Assembly: GCA_016342495.1 (NCBI GenBank)
Contig: JAEIOG010000018.1
Coordinates: 1 to 61,175 of the forward strand
Direction of reading: 5' to 3'
DNA length: 61,175 bases
From: Phycisphaerae bacterium
GTDB lineage: Bacteria; Planctomycetota; Phycisphaerae; Sedimentisphaerales; SM23-30
Shown: piece by piece, positions 20,301 to 28,102 of the stretch
Layout of the letters: every line of letters begins with the position of its first letter
Numbering within the stretch: the first letter of the stretch is position 1
The notes under the pieces: model-generated
What the model saw: the letters and a program-made list of their open reading frames with translations, nothing else
Told to the model about the DNA's origin: nothing
Databases searched by the model: none
Position numbers and translations under genes: made by a program

Positions 20301-20839
20301 AGAATATCCTGCACATCCAGAACAGTTGTCAAATCGATTTGCGATGAATTGCCGGCCCGATCGGTAATTTTGATTTTTCCCCGTTGAACACCCTGTTGAC
20401 CATTAAGTAAACCCAGATCCGTTGGCTTTGCGACCTGTCCCTTGCCAATCTCAAAACTTAACGTACCAGTTCCAATACCAGTATCCATCGAAGCAAAGCC
20501 GCGCGACACCAAATTGTTATAACTTGCTAACTGAACTACATTTAACTTATAATTACCCTCAACGGCGTATTTAGTCGCAGTAGCTGTCAAGGCCTCTTCA
20601 TCAGATGAAGTCATTATCTTTTGTTCAAAAATTGATTGTTTATTGAAGTTGGCTGCCGATAGCTGTACAGCCATCACCTCGGCTTGAAGCTTCATTAAAG
20701 CTTCCTGCTGAGTAGATAAATCATCTTTTCGGTTCTGCACCTGATCCCTGGTGCGACCTTCAATTGCCATTATCTGATCGACATAGCTCTGAATATCAAA
20801 TCCAGAAACCAAACCAACACCACTACTAAAGGTACCCAT
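17315..20839 (-). CDS. fliD: giant flagellar cap protein FliD with multiple IN-type repeats
   Basis: FliD (HAP2) caps the filament and folds flagellin at the tip. ATG 20839 has AGAGGA with ideal spacing; the TTG two codons earlier does not. The N-terminal FliD_N signature GVGLVSGFDIQSYVDQIMAI and the C-terminal coiled region (YNRLSSIGVTF, LESIASTSM) are clear. Between them lie about seven modules of 80-90 residues. Each pairs a strand like FTDRDGNQVELDFAG with VxDxIxxINxxxxxxxxxAxxxxxGxGIxLxD and an ending like AxDLGI, the flagellin hook IN motif. At 1174 residues it is more than twice the usual 450-500. The enlarged cap probably accommodates the large flagellins. No frameshift is seen. Confidence 0.93.
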   Translation of the reverse strand: MGTFSSGVGLVSGFDIQSYVDQIMAIEGRTRDQVQNRKDDLSTQQEALMKLQAEVMAVQLSAANFNKQSIFEQKIMTSSDEEALTATATKYAVEGNYKLNVVQLASYNNLVSRGFASMDTGIGTGTLSFEIGKGQVAKPTDLGLLNGQQGVQRGKIKITDRAGNSSQIDLTTVLDVQDILDKINENDDIKVKASVSGGHIVLEDYSGGTSDLAVNEVGNGHTAEDLGILGSSSVNKLQGSDILYISNSTQLSLLNDGNGIRGIGDGLDDLAFTRADGQVLEVELRDTLYEIAGSNGENSQNSNLLRSLNRGAGVRAGEFRIKDRNGSFFTVEITEAMAESGSLGDLKNIIEQTASEKGMDLTVSFNSLDHIEIRDNSKPTESTTDGERNSNFIIEDIDGSLAAKDLGIVKNIAGEKITGSQIWYMDTVEDVINSVNNHWENRDGGITLDINSDQTGFVATDYTGNPRTSSIQIGIPEGTNGKAALDLGLITPENHEGVVFEGSSLISGLNTVMLKSLNGGTGGNPESGLYGISAETEMGIVSFSDHAGNEVELDFAGIDTLTGVIEKINSAANTTGIIAAFNDDGTGIVLTDNSIGTNNMVIADTSGDLATELNFAIDTASASIDSNGKTVAFTDRDGNQVELDFAGTVTLQDVIDRINSDDNTTNITAEINSSGNGIILKDSSTGNGDMAVADIDNSIFATNLNITGSLASNSINSGNLQLQYVSEASELGDLRQGQGISRGKFEITDGLGNKAVIDLQKDGLETVGDIIKQINLNTTKIKARINDNGDGIILEDFSEGDTLLAMKIKDTVGNVAKELGFLANSAKLDDEGKYYIDGSYEVKIEVGGGDSIQDIMDMVNRTDMGVKATVVNDGQNYRLNFISEISGEAGNIYMDTGGTTLKVDTLQNGKDAIILMGDESNEHPMLIRSSDNVVKEAIKGVTLDLAKAGTGTIELGVKQNIEGVVSSIASFVEAYNAVMTDISELTKFNVETYEKGILFADNNVSNVKNSMINMIQRTISGLTGDYNRLSSIGVTFASAGSETGTDASGKTVSYAVAGSLKIKFDDSVFREAFAADADAVAELFTKTDVGVGDYIADKLESIASTSMSSTLKNALETMSSQQKMYDSRIEYLEDVLSTKEDRMYTQFYAMEEAIAKLQSQQSSISNIGPLQLND

Positions 20840-21004
20840 AGCCAAGTCCTCTATACAGGCCCATGTGCTATTGGAAATACCACATTAAAGGTCTGCGTTA
20901 CATTTTTGCAGGGCTATATTCCGGTTTATCAGGGGTCCCCCCTCATAAAACCAGCCCATATTTACGCGCATTATCCTCCGCTTGACAATGCCGTCTGTTA
21001 GTAA

Positions 21005-21032
21005 TTATCGTAAATATTCAGATATAACTTGA
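21005..21032 (-). promoter_or_regulatory. weak sigma28-like promoter upstream of fliD
   Basis: On the minus strand it reads TCAAGTTA-N12-TACGATAA, compared with consensus TAAAGTTT-N11-GCCGATAA. There are 6 of 8 matches in each box but the spacer is one base too long. It would give a leader of about 160 bases for fliD. Confidence 0.25.
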
Positions 21033-21046
21033 GGAAAACTCGAATT

Positions 21047-21100
21047 ACCGGACGTTTTTTTATAGGACTTTAAGTTTTTTTGTGACTTTTTATGTAAAAA
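21047..21100 (-). promoter_or_regulatory. conserved upstream element, fliD copy
   Basis: The plus strand shows ACCGGACGT, then AT-rich sequence, GGACTT, AAGTTTTTTT and TGTAAAAA. The same order of words occurs at 23837-23895 upstream of flagellin 1. Shared spacing suggests a regulatory or promoter element, or a relic of spacer duplication. Confidence 0.4.
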
Positions 21101-21145
21101 TATGTCAAAAAGTGGTAATAAACTGCCCTTTGGCGTACCTTATCT

Positions 21146-21184
21146 TGTGGATAACTCGTGGATAAGATGATTGTTTGATCCACA
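21146..21184. promoter_or_regulatory. cluster of DnaA-box-like sites
   Basis: TGTGGATAA (21146-21154) is an exact minus-strand match to TTATCCACA. CGTGGATAA (21157-21165) is one base off and lies 11 bp away, one helical turn. TGATCCACA (21176-21184) is one base off on the plus strand. No dnaA or dnaN lies in the window, so an origin role is unproven. Confidence 0.4.
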
Positions 21185-21679
21185 AAATCAAATAACCATA
21201 AATATTTGATAAAATAATCAAGAAAAACCCACGAAAGTTATCGGACTCTACTTACGTCCCATAGCTATAAATTTGTGATAAAAAAAGGGAAAATGAGAAT
21301 AAAGTGATGAAGTTCTTAAAGAAATGGCGATAAAAGTTGCAGGCCAAAAGGTCAAAAAGACCCTGGGCCTCACAGAAGGTATTGCATTATCAGGAAAAAC
21401 CTGTATAATACTGCCTACTGGAGGCCCGGGCCTATCGAGAGTTTTGTCCGCCAACAAAACTCAATTTATCTGCCGAGCAGCAGTTTTCATCAACAGCTCC
21501 GCACCATTTATCCTGCCTATCTCGGCTGGATCAGGTCCCATCTGGCCTGACGGACCGGATCCGATAAGGTACACTGCCAGCTTAACAACTCGGAGAAACC
21601 CACAATAACTGCGGAGTTTAAGCGGAGTCGGCATGGCTAAACACAGACTCTGCATGAATTTCTCCAAAGCGAGTCGTTA

Positions 21680-23152
21680 TTAGCCAAGCAGCGCCAGGAC
21701 GCTCTGCGGACCAGCGTTAGCTATCGAAAGAACAGAAGTATTAGCCTGTTGCAGGACTTGAGCCCTGGTCATGGCTGCAGTTTCAGCTGCAAAATCTGCA
21801 TCGCGAATAGCTGACTCTGAAGCGGTTACATTTTCTAAGGTAACCGTCAAACTGTTAATGTTGGTGTCGAGGGTGTTCTTTTGGAAGGCACCAAGTCGAC
21901 CACGCAACGTGCTTATATCTTTGATGGCACTATCGACAATTCTTTGAGCAGTGAAAAGATTATCACCAACCAGCGAATTGGAAGCACCTGTTTTAAGTGT
22001 ATTAAGGTAACCATCAGCAGCATTACCCAGCTGAGATGGGGCTACACTCATAATACCAATGGATTCCATATTGATGGCATCAACCTTAGAGCCGATGGCA
22101 AAATCAGCACCACCGCCAGTAATATCGAAACTAGCTGACCAGCCACCCGAAAGAGCTGCTGCATTGGTAAGATCAATTTCAGCATCCAGCATAGATGTTC
22201 TAATTTTCAGCATCTTGCCATCAGCAATAGCTTGTGAGCCATTAATGGTCGCAATAGCATTGACACCATAATCTTTCACAGTATCCTCAGCTGCACCACC
22301 GACGGTCGCTTCAAGAACAACGCCATCACTGGCACCACTTTGCTGACCGGAAAGAATCTCAACGCTAGCATAAGCATCAGTACCAAAATCTACAGAAGCT
22401 AAAGTGATATAGTCAGTTGCACCACCACCTGAAATATTGGCTGAGATACCTGTGACTTCTTTAACATTATTAATGGCAGTAACCATAGCTGAATTTTTGG
22501 TCCCAGCAGCAAAAGTTAATTCAGTAGTACCTTTGCCTGAACCAATCTGTATAGTCATAGCAGTGGTAGATGTACCTGATCCATTAAAATATGCTAAACC
22601 GGTTTGTGCTGAGACTGACTGGCTGATATTGACTTCCATCGCAGCACCATCAATCAATAATGCTTTATTTACATGGAGTTCTTCAACAGCAGCTTCAGCG
22701 AGAGCACTCTTGTCAACGACATAATCGAGATTACCATTAAGAAGTTTGATACCTTCAAACTCGGTAGCGTTCGAGATACGCTGAATAGTATTGATGGCCG
22801 AGTCAACCTGGAGCTGATTAGCGTCAAGCTCTTCCTGACTTAAGCCACCGGTGTTGGCATTGTTGACCAGCAGACCCCTGATATCAACAAGCAGTGCGGA
22901 AATCTCATTTAGGGCACCTTCAGTTGTCGCAATGACAGAAGAAGCTCTGGTGGAATTGTTGATACCAGCTTGAAGTCCTGACATTTCGGAACGTAAGTTT
23001 TCCGAAGCGATCAGACCAGCGGGATCATCTTTTCCAGCATTGATTCTCAAGCCAGAAGACAAGCGTCCGAGCCTAGTTGAGAGATCCTTGTTGTTTGCAA
23101 CGAGCGAGCTCATCGCGTTCATAGAAGCTATGTTAGTGTTAATACGTGACAT
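21680..23152 (-). CDS. fliC: flagellin 1
   Basis: This 490-residue filament subunit has the flagellin N-terminal signature MSRINTNIASMNAMSSLVAN and SSGLRINAGKDDPAGLIASE. The C-terminal D0/D1 helices include IRDADFAAETAAMTRAQVLQ and end SIANAGPQSVLALLG. The central part (about 180-380) is a beta-rich variable region with IN-like strands (TTELTFAAGTKNSAMVTAIN). GGAGG lies 8 bases before the ATG, inside TCACGGAGGAT, the same string as at flagellin 3. It is the most promoter-distal of three flagellin genes and has its own 1.1-kb upstream spacer. Independent transcription is likely. Confidence 0.96.
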   Translation of the reverse strand: MSRINTNIASMNAMSSLVANNKDLSTRLGRLSSGLRINAGKDDPAGLIASENLRSEMSGLQAGINNSTRASSVIATTEGALNEISALLVDIRGLLVNNANTGGLSQEELDANQLQVDSAINTIQRISNATEFEGIKLLNGNLDYVVDKSALAEAAVEELHVNKALLIDGAAMEVNISQSVSAQTGLAYFNGSGTSTTAMTIQIGSGKGTTELTFAAGTKNSAMVTAINNVKEVTGISANISGGGATDYITLASVDFGTDAYASVEILSGQQSGASDGVVLEATVGGAAEDTVKDYGVNAIATINGSQAIADGKMLKIRTSMLDAEIDLTNAAALSGGWSASFDITGGGADFAIGSKVDAINMESIGIMSVAPSQLGNAADGYLNTLKTGASNSLVGDNLFTAQRIVDSAIKDISTLRGRLGAFQKNTLDTNINSLTVTLENVTASESAIRDADFAAETAAMTRAQVLQQANTSVLSIANAGPQSVLALLG

Positions 23153-23157
23153 GGCTT

Positions 23158-23168
23158 ATCCTCCGTGA
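23158..23168 (-). promoter_or_regulatory. Shine-Dalgarno and candidate CsrA site of flagellin 1
   Basis: TCACGGAGGAT on the minus strand contains two GGA cores overlapping the Shine-Dalgarno. The identical 11-mer is at flagellin 3 (28103-28113). CsrA typically recognises ACARGGAUG-like sequence overlapping the ribosome site. Confidence 0.5.
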
Positions 23169-23413
23169 CAAGGCAAGTTTCTAAAGCTCACCTGTTACAT
23201 TCAGACCCTACCAAATTGCGTCCTGGAATAAGGTCTAGTTCAAACCTGATGACCATAAATCCCAAATGTCCGTTTTGGAATTCTATCTGCGACGCGAGAT
23301 CACGTAATCCCGTCGTCCTGATGCCGCAAATAAAGATCATCTAACCGAATTGTCTATACATAAAACAATCCACGTAAATTCATTCAATCATAAGAGAAAA
23401 ATTAAGATGGGTA

Positions 23414-23636
23414 CGAGGTTCAACCTCGAATAACATCGAAACCGACCCAAGGTCGGCGCTTCGTATAAGAAGCGTAATGAAATGACAAAAGGCCAGCAAC
23501 TCCGTTGCAAAAATCCGTTTCGCCTGGAAACCATAGACTAGCCTAGTCTAACTCTGGTTTCCAATTCACTTTCGTTTAAGATAAGACAAATCATTGTTGG
23601 GCATATCCTTTGCCCGTAATAAATTTATTGTCTTAT
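23414..23636 (-). ncRNA. candidate structured RNA or leader: six tandem hairpins
   Basis: There are consecutive perfect dyads at 23414-23428, 23442-23456, 23457-23474, 23496-23508, 23525-23563 and 23581-23636. The fifth has a 9-bp outer and 7-bp inner stem; the sixth has a 9-bp outer and 5-bp inner stem. On the minus strand the fourth reads GCAAC-GGA-GTTGC and the sixth exposes AAAGGATA in its loop. Such GGA loops are what CsrA binds. It may be part of a long flagellin 1 leader or a separate small RNA. Transcription is not shown. Confidence 0.35.
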
Positions 23637-23836
23637 GTTGCCTTTTGATATTCGACAAATTCCAGTTAAAAACTTTAGGTCAGGAGCGATAATATTTTAA
23701 AAAATATTGTTATTGGTCTAAAAAGATGGATATGGGACGTAAGGGGGGACGTTAGCCCCAAATGATGTAAAGTGTTTATTAACAGCTACTTAGGGAACGA
23801 AATATACAGAAAAAATTAATTATTTGCTGTATAATA

Positions 23837-23895
23837 ACCGGACGTAAAATTATTCGGACTTGAGAGAAATTTTTAAGTTTTTTTTTACAGTAAAA
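23837..23895 (-). promoter_or_regulatory. conserved upstream element, flagellin 1 copy
   Basis: ACCGGACGT, GGACTT, AAGTTTTTTTTT and ACAGTAAAA occur in the same order as at 21047-21100. It lies about 690 bases upstream of flagellin 1. Confidence 0.4.
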
Positions 23896-24101
23896 TACTC
23901 GCAGTATTGAAAAAATTGTCAAAAACAGTATAAACAAGTCCTATAACTAAGGTATCGCTTTGTCAAGACTAAAGATTAGGCCATTAGATTGAGGTGTAAA
24001 TGCGACTTGTGTCAGACGGCGAGCAGGCGATGAATCTATTCTTGTCGTCCACGCGTTGACGCTTGTGGTTATAGTGTATCGGATGGGAGTTGGGACGGTT
24101 T

Positions 24102-24127
24102 TAGAGACAAGGCATGCCTTGTCTCTA
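24102..24127. repeat. 26-bp perfect palindrome
   Basis: The half-site TAGAGACAAGGCA is followed directly by its exact reverse complement. It can form a 13-bp cruciform or hairpin without a loop. Palindromes of the TAGAGACNNNNCATGNNNNGTCTCTA type are dispersed in several bacterial phyla. The ACAAGGCAT core recurs in the flagellin 3 terminator. It lies 26 bases beyond the flagellin 2 terminator tail. Confidence 0.7.
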
Positions 24128-24145
24128 CAGATATGTAAATGCGCA

Positions 24146-24171
24146 AGAAAAAACCCGCCTGGGTTACGGGT
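24146..24171 (-). terminator. Rho-independent terminator after flagellin 2
   Basis: The minus strand reads ACCCG-taacccagg-CGGGT followed by TTTTTTC. It lies about 120 bases past the flagellin 2 stop. Confidence 0.6.
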
Positions 24172-24194
24172 AAATATCAGAAACTGGTGTGGCA

Positions 24195-24236
24195 AGGTTC
24201 CTGCCAGAGTTGTAATAACAACTGAGACAGGAACCT
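24195..24236 (-). other. long stem-loop in flagellin 2 3' region
   Basis: An outer 9-bp stem AGGTTCCTG/CAGGAACCT, a 4x4 internal loop, and an inner 6-bp stem AGTTGT/ACAACT close a 4-base loop. No U-tract follows, so it is probably an mRNA 3' stabilising structure ahead of the terminator at 24146. Confidence 0.5.
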
Positions 24237-24289
24237 CACCGAGCCAGATACTAACATCAAACAATACCCTAAAGGGTATGAAGTAATTT

Positions 24290-25771
24290 TTACAGCAGAC
24301 TCAAAACATTCTGAGGAGCCTGGTTTGCCTGAGCCAAAACATTCGTTGAAGATTGAACAAGAATCTGCGAACGAGTAAGCTTAGCAGTTTCTGATGCAAA
24401 GTCTGTATCACGGATAGCAGATTCCGCAGCATATAGATTTTCATTTGTAATTGTCAGTGAATTAATGGTCTTTTCCAAAGTATTCTTCTGGAATGAACCC
24501 AGACGGCCACGCAATTTAGAGATATCTTTGATAGACGCATCAACAATACGCTGAGCGGTGTAGAGATTTGTGCCACTGAGAGCATTTGCTCCACCTGATT
24601 TTAAGGTATTGATCTTGCCATTGCTATCACCAAGAGAAGCACTGGAAACATCCTGTATACCAAGAGATTCCAAACCGATTGCATCTACTGATGAACCGAT
24701 TGAGAAATCAGCACCGCCACCAGTAATATTAAATACATAGTCAGCAGCCGTTTGCTGAGCTGCAGCAGCAGTCAATTCAATTTCAGCATCAAGCATAGCG
24801 GTACGAATAGTAAGTTTCTTACCATCTGCGGTAGCAGCTGTACCATTAATATTTGCAACAGCATCCTGGCCATAATCCTTCAATGAGGAACCTGTTGAGA
24901 GAGCTGATCCACCAACAAAATCCAATGCGGTAGTACCGGTAAGAGTTTCATTTAGAACTTCAACAGATACATATGCATCAGAACCAAAATCGACGCTATG
25001 AAGAGTAAGTTCGCCGCCACTGATCTTAGCAGAAACGCCTGTTATTTCAGTAACAGCATTAATGGCTGTTGACATCGCGGTAAAAGCTGTTTGATCAGCG
25101 AAAGTTAGCTGCGTGGTACCACGAGAAGACCCGATTTGCAGTGTAATAGAACCGCCATCGGCACCGCCAGTACCTGATACTTTAACTGCACCGCCATCAC
25201 CAGAAATTCTAACAACGCCATTATGTGCCGAAGTTGTAATATCTACGGTAACTGCCATTGTAGCGCCATCAATCAATTTAGCTGCATTGATAGTCTGGTC
25301 AGAAACTCTAGCAGCATTAGCTGTTGTTGCCGAAGCAGTGTAAGCTTTGTTACCATTAAGAAGTTTCATGCCTTCAAACTCGGTTGAGTTAGCGATACGA
25401 TCAATACTATTAAGGATTGAATCTACCTGCTGTTGGTTAGCATCGATTTCGTCCTGGCTCATACCGCCACTATTAGCTGCTTCGCCAAGAAGTGATTGAA
25501 CTTCGATTAGCATATCTGAAATTTCAGATAGACCACCTTCTGCGGTACCGACAACATTAATCGCACGGTTCGCATTTTTGATACCGGTTTCGGTACCAGC
25601 GATCTGCTTGCGAATGTTTTCAGATGCGATCAAGCCAGCAGGATCATCTGAACCACGATTGATTCGAAGACCTGTGCTAAGCTTTTCCAGAGACTTGTTC
25701 ATTGACGCGTTGTTATCATTTAAGATACGCGTGCTGATCAGTGCTGATACATTGGTGTTTATTCTGCTCAT
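24290..25771 (-). CDS. fliC: flagellin 2
   Basis: ATG 25771 was chosen because AGGAGG sits 7 bases upstream and it starts at the flagellin signature MSRINTNVSALISTR. The longer frame to 25804 would read through the ribosome site. The 493-residue subunit has conserved N-terminal (LSTGLRINRGSDDPAGLIAS) and C-terminal (AIRDTDFASETAKLTRSQIL, NQAPQNVLSLL) helices. A variable centre carries IN-like strands (TTQLTFADQTAFTAMSTAIN). Its central region is closest to that of flagellin 1 (ATADGKKLTIRTAMLDAEIE against AIADGKMLKIRTSMLDAEID), indicating tandem duplication. It has its own terminator and 0.9-kb upstream spacer. Confidence 0.96.
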   Translation of the reverse strand: MSRINTNVSALISTRILNDNNASMNKSLEKLSTGLRINRGSDDPAGLIASENIRKQIAGTETGIKNANRAINVVGTAEGGLSEISDMLIEVQSLLGEAANSGGMSQDEIDANQQQVDSILNSIDRIANSTEFEGMKLLNGNKAYTASATTANAARVSDQTINAAKLIDGATMAVTVDITTSAHNGVVRISGDGGAVKVSGTGGADGGSITLQIGSSRGTTQLTFADQTAFTAMSTAINAVTEITGVSAKISGGELTLHSVDFGSDAYVSVEVLNETLTGTTALDFVGGSALSTGSSLKDYGQDAVANINGTAATADGKKLTIRTAMLDAEIELTAAAAQQTAADYVFNITGGGADFSIGSSVDAIGLESLGIQDVSSASLGDSNGKINTLKSGGANALSGTNLYTAQRIVDASIKDISKLRGRLGSFQKNTLEKTINSLTITNENLYAAESAIRDTDFASETAKLTRSQILVQSSTNVLAQANQAPQNVLSLL

Positions 25772-26653
25772 GTTTATACCTCCTAGAGGGCTTGTTAGGT
25801 GCAACTATTTTTTTACGTTTGACATTAGTATCATTTATTAATGGTTTTCTGCATAACCGTTTTAATTTGTCATTCGTTGCACCAGGGTTTTAATTCATTT
25901 TCTTCAAATTTTGTAAAACAACATAAAAATACTTATTTATATCTTCTGCCAAATATGTATCTGACATTAGATGAATTTTTCATTTTATTCCATAAGCGAG
26001 ATCCTCCAGTGAAGCAATTGCTCGTACAAATAAGAGCATTGATAAAAACAGCTTTAACGTATAACATCCTTTTCCATCAGATGCCTTATGCTTCACGAAT
26101 AACATCGTCAAGCCAATATGGCTACTTTAGAGAATAAGAATTGCAATAGTTTATGGGACTGGTTGGGGAAATAATGGGATGAAATTTATTTTAAGCAAAT
26201 AGAATCTGCAAGTCCCATAAATATTAAGTAAAATAACATATAGGACTAACAGCAATCCGAATATGCTGTTTGCGACACAGATAAAGGGTATTGACGAGTT
26301 TTCCTGTTAATTGAAAAAATAGGAATAGAAGGGTTAATGCTAAATTTTAACGTCAATATAATAAAACAAAAAAAAGAACAATTATTACAAATTGCTTTAA
26401 GATGGTCCGATAAGACAGGGTTATTGTAAAAGCCTGATTAAGGCGATTAAGCTGAATAAATGGTAAAATGATAGAAATTTAAAAAAGAACAAGGCATAAC
26501 TGGACGAAAGTCATGCCTTGTCACGGAAGATTTTTTCTTGCATCAGGCGTCCGGGGTCATGGACGGTGACCCCGGAATCGCCATAGATGCAATGCCAGAA
26601 AAAAACATATTAGTGTATTTTTTTCGATAACTACAAAGTTATCGGATGTTTAT
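25772..26653. other. 882-base spacer upstream of flagellin 2
   Basis: No gene was seen. It holds a long-range 8-bp inverted repeat GGTGCAAC (25798-25805)/GTTGCACC (25876-25883). A 7-bp hairpin at 26248-26270 has minus-strand loop TATTCGGAT. It also holds the flagellin 3 terminator, and a 9-bp hairpin CCGGGGTCA/TGACCCCGG at 26551-26575. A dyad CGATAACT/AGTTATCG lies at 26625-26644, just past the flagellin 3 stop. Confidence 0.55.
26480..26521 (-). terminator. Rho-independent terminator after flagellin 3
   Basis: The minus strand reads ACAAGGCAT, a 15-base loop region, ATGCCTTGT, then TCTTTTTT. It lies 130 bases past the stop, after the additional hairpin at 26551-26575. Confidence 0.7.
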
Positions 26654-28096
26654 TTACGCCTGTAATAATGACAGCACCGACTGTGGAGTCTGATTAGCAA
26701 TTGCCAAAACTGAAGTTCCAGCATTGACTAATATCTGCGATCTGGTCATATTGGCCGTTTCGGCAGCAAAATCAGCATCACGAATAGCCGACTCCGAAGA
26801 AGTCACATTTTGCAAGGTAATATTCAACGAATTCATATTAGTTTGCAGGGTATTTTTCTCAAATGCCCCCAGTCTACCTCGCATAATTGAGATTTGACTG
26901 ATGGCCTGTTCGATAATATCGGCGGCGCTGGAGGTTTGACCATTAACTAAAGAATAGGCTCCGCCAGTAGAAACTTCATTGAGAAAGCCCAGGTCATTAC
27001 GGCCTAATTGACTGGCAGCAATCGAATTGATACCAATATTAGTTTGTTCAGATGAATTAATGTGAGGGCCTAACTGGAACATCGCCCCGCCACCAGTAAT
27101 GTCGAAAGTTGAGCTGGAGCCACTGCCGAAGCTGGCATCCAGGGTCATATTAAGGTCTAAGCTGGTGGTATTGAGAGTGATTTCCCGGCCCTTACCAGTT
27201 GTGACGGCACCATTTACGGTAGCGACAATATCACGCCCGACATCACGTTGAGTGGTATTGCCATCGACATCTTCAACAGGGAAAGGCTGATTACTGCTTG
27301 GCAATGCCCGGACCGAAACATATGCATCAGTGCCATAATCAACACTTTTGAATTGTATGCCAAGAATTTTATTTGCAGGGTCAATATATTCGGCAATGAC
27401 CCCGGTTGCGTCGGTAACAGCATTGATAGCATCGAGCATACTGGAAGATTTATAGCCTGAAACAAAATTGAAGACTTCGACACCTCTGTTTGATGCGATT
27501 TCCAGAGTAACGGAACTGGTAGTGTCGGCACTGGCATATTCTAATATACCACGTTGAGCTGAAAGTACACCAGAGATGGTAACTGGCAGATAAGACAAAT
27601 CGCCGATTTGGGCACCATAAATATCCAGTGAACCAATTTGAGTGCTATCAACACCAGAGGTAACATAACCCATATTTCCATTGAGCAAATGCATGCCGGC
27701 GAAAGTAGTAGCATTGGAAATACGCGAGATACTTTCAATAGCGGAATCTACCTGCAATTGATTAGCTTCGATTTCTGTCTGGCTAATCGCACCGGTATTA
27801 GCCGCTTCGACAGTAAGCTCTTTGATTGTAATCAAAAGCGCAGCAACTTCCGACAATGCACCTTCGGCGGTAGCGATAACATTTGAAGCCCTTTGGGAGT
27901 TATCGATAGCCGAAGTAATCGAAGCCATCTCCGATCGCAGCGTTTCTGAAGCGATCAGACCGGCAGGGTCATCAGCACCTTTATTGATTCGCAGGCCACT
28001 GGATAGCCTTTGCAAAGTTGTGTTCATGCCTTGATTAGCACGATTCAAATTCGCTTGTGCTGATAAAGCCGCAACATTAGTATTAATTCTAGTCAT
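26654..28096 (-). CDS. fliC: flagellin 3
   Basis: This 480-residue flagellin has N-terminus MTRINTNVAALSAQANLNRAN and LSSGLRINKGADDPAGLIAS. The C-terminus includes AIRDADFAAETANMTRSQIL and ends QTPQSVLSLLQA. The centre is more divergent from flagellins 1 and 2 and lacks their TADGK-type segment in the same form. It is the flagellin gene nearest csrA-fliW (151 bases downstream of csrA) and carries the TCACGGAGGAT Shine-Dalgarno. In other bacteria FliW, CsrA and flagellin form a feedback loop, and this gene is the best candidate target. Confidence 0.96.
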   Translation of the reverse strand: MTRINTNVAALSAQANLNRANQGMNTTLQRLSSGLRINKGADDPAGLIASETLRSEMASITSAIDNSQRASNVIATAEGALSEVAALLITIKELTVEAANTGAISQTEIEANQLQVDSAIESISRISNATTFAGMHLLNGNMGYVTSGVDSTQIGSLDIYGAQIGDLSYLPVTISGVLSAQRGILEYASADTTSSVTLEIASNRGVEVFNFVSGYKSSSMLDAINAVTDATGVIAEYIDPANKILGIQFKSVDYGTDAYVSVRALPSSNQPFPVEDVDGNTTQRDVGRDIVATVNGAVTTGKGREITLNTTSLDLNMTLDASFGSGSSSTFDITGGGAMFQLGPHINSSEQTNIGINSIAASQLGRNDLGFLNEVSTGGAYSLVNGQTSSAADIIEQAISQISIMRGRLGAFEKNTLQTNMNSLNITLQNVTSSESAIRDADFAAETANMTRSQILVNAGTSVLAIANQTPQSVLSLLQA

Positions 28097-28102
28097 AACT
28101 GA

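Larger units (their letters stand above)
20840..21679. other. 840-base spacer between flagellin 1 and fliD
   Basis: No convincing gene was seen. It contains the fliD Shine-Dalgarno, a weak sigma28-like promoter, an element shared with 23837-23895, and three DnaA-box-like sites. It also holds an imperfect 11-bp hairpin GGATCAGGTCC/GGACCGGATCC at 21528-21562, about 120 bases past the flagellin 1 stop, and a self-complementary GGCCCGGGCC near 21424. The GC-richer part 21350-21610 differs from its AT-rich surroundings. Confidence 0.6.
23153..24289. other. 1.1-kb hairpin-rich spacer upstream of flagellin 1
   Basis: No gene was seen. The near side holds the flagellin 1 Shine-Dalgarno, then a run of six perfect hairpins (23414-23636) and an AATATTTT dyad near 23690-23708. 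Next come the element shared with the fliD upstream region (23837-23895), the 26-bp palindrome, and the terminator and long stem-loop of flagellin 2. It is poor in open frames on both strands. Confidence 0.6.

Noticed and set aside
21324-21608. 94-codon plus-strand open frame in the flagellin-fliD spacer
   Set aside because: No family resemblance, weak ribosome site, antisense orientation in a minus-strand cluster and a composition unlike a folded protein; it runs over a hairpin.
20840-21679. Chromosomal origin of replication
   Set aside because: Only three DnaA-like boxes and no dnaA, dnaN or gidA nearby; kept only as a site cluster.
26551-26575. CRISPR-like or mobile repeat at the CCGGGGTCA hairpin
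   Set aside because: Only one copy seen in the window; best explained as a 3' hairpin of flagellin 3.
26625-26644. Perfect 8-bp dyad CGATAACT/AGTTATCG as terminator of flagellin 3
   Set aside because: On the minus strand it is followed by A-residues, not T. The terminator with a T-run is at 26480-26521.
21230-26650. CCGATAAC words near 21236 and 26640 as sigma28 promoters
   Set aside because: Both lack TAAA at the right distance. The one at 26640 sits just past a stop codon, so chance or 3' region similarity is more likely.
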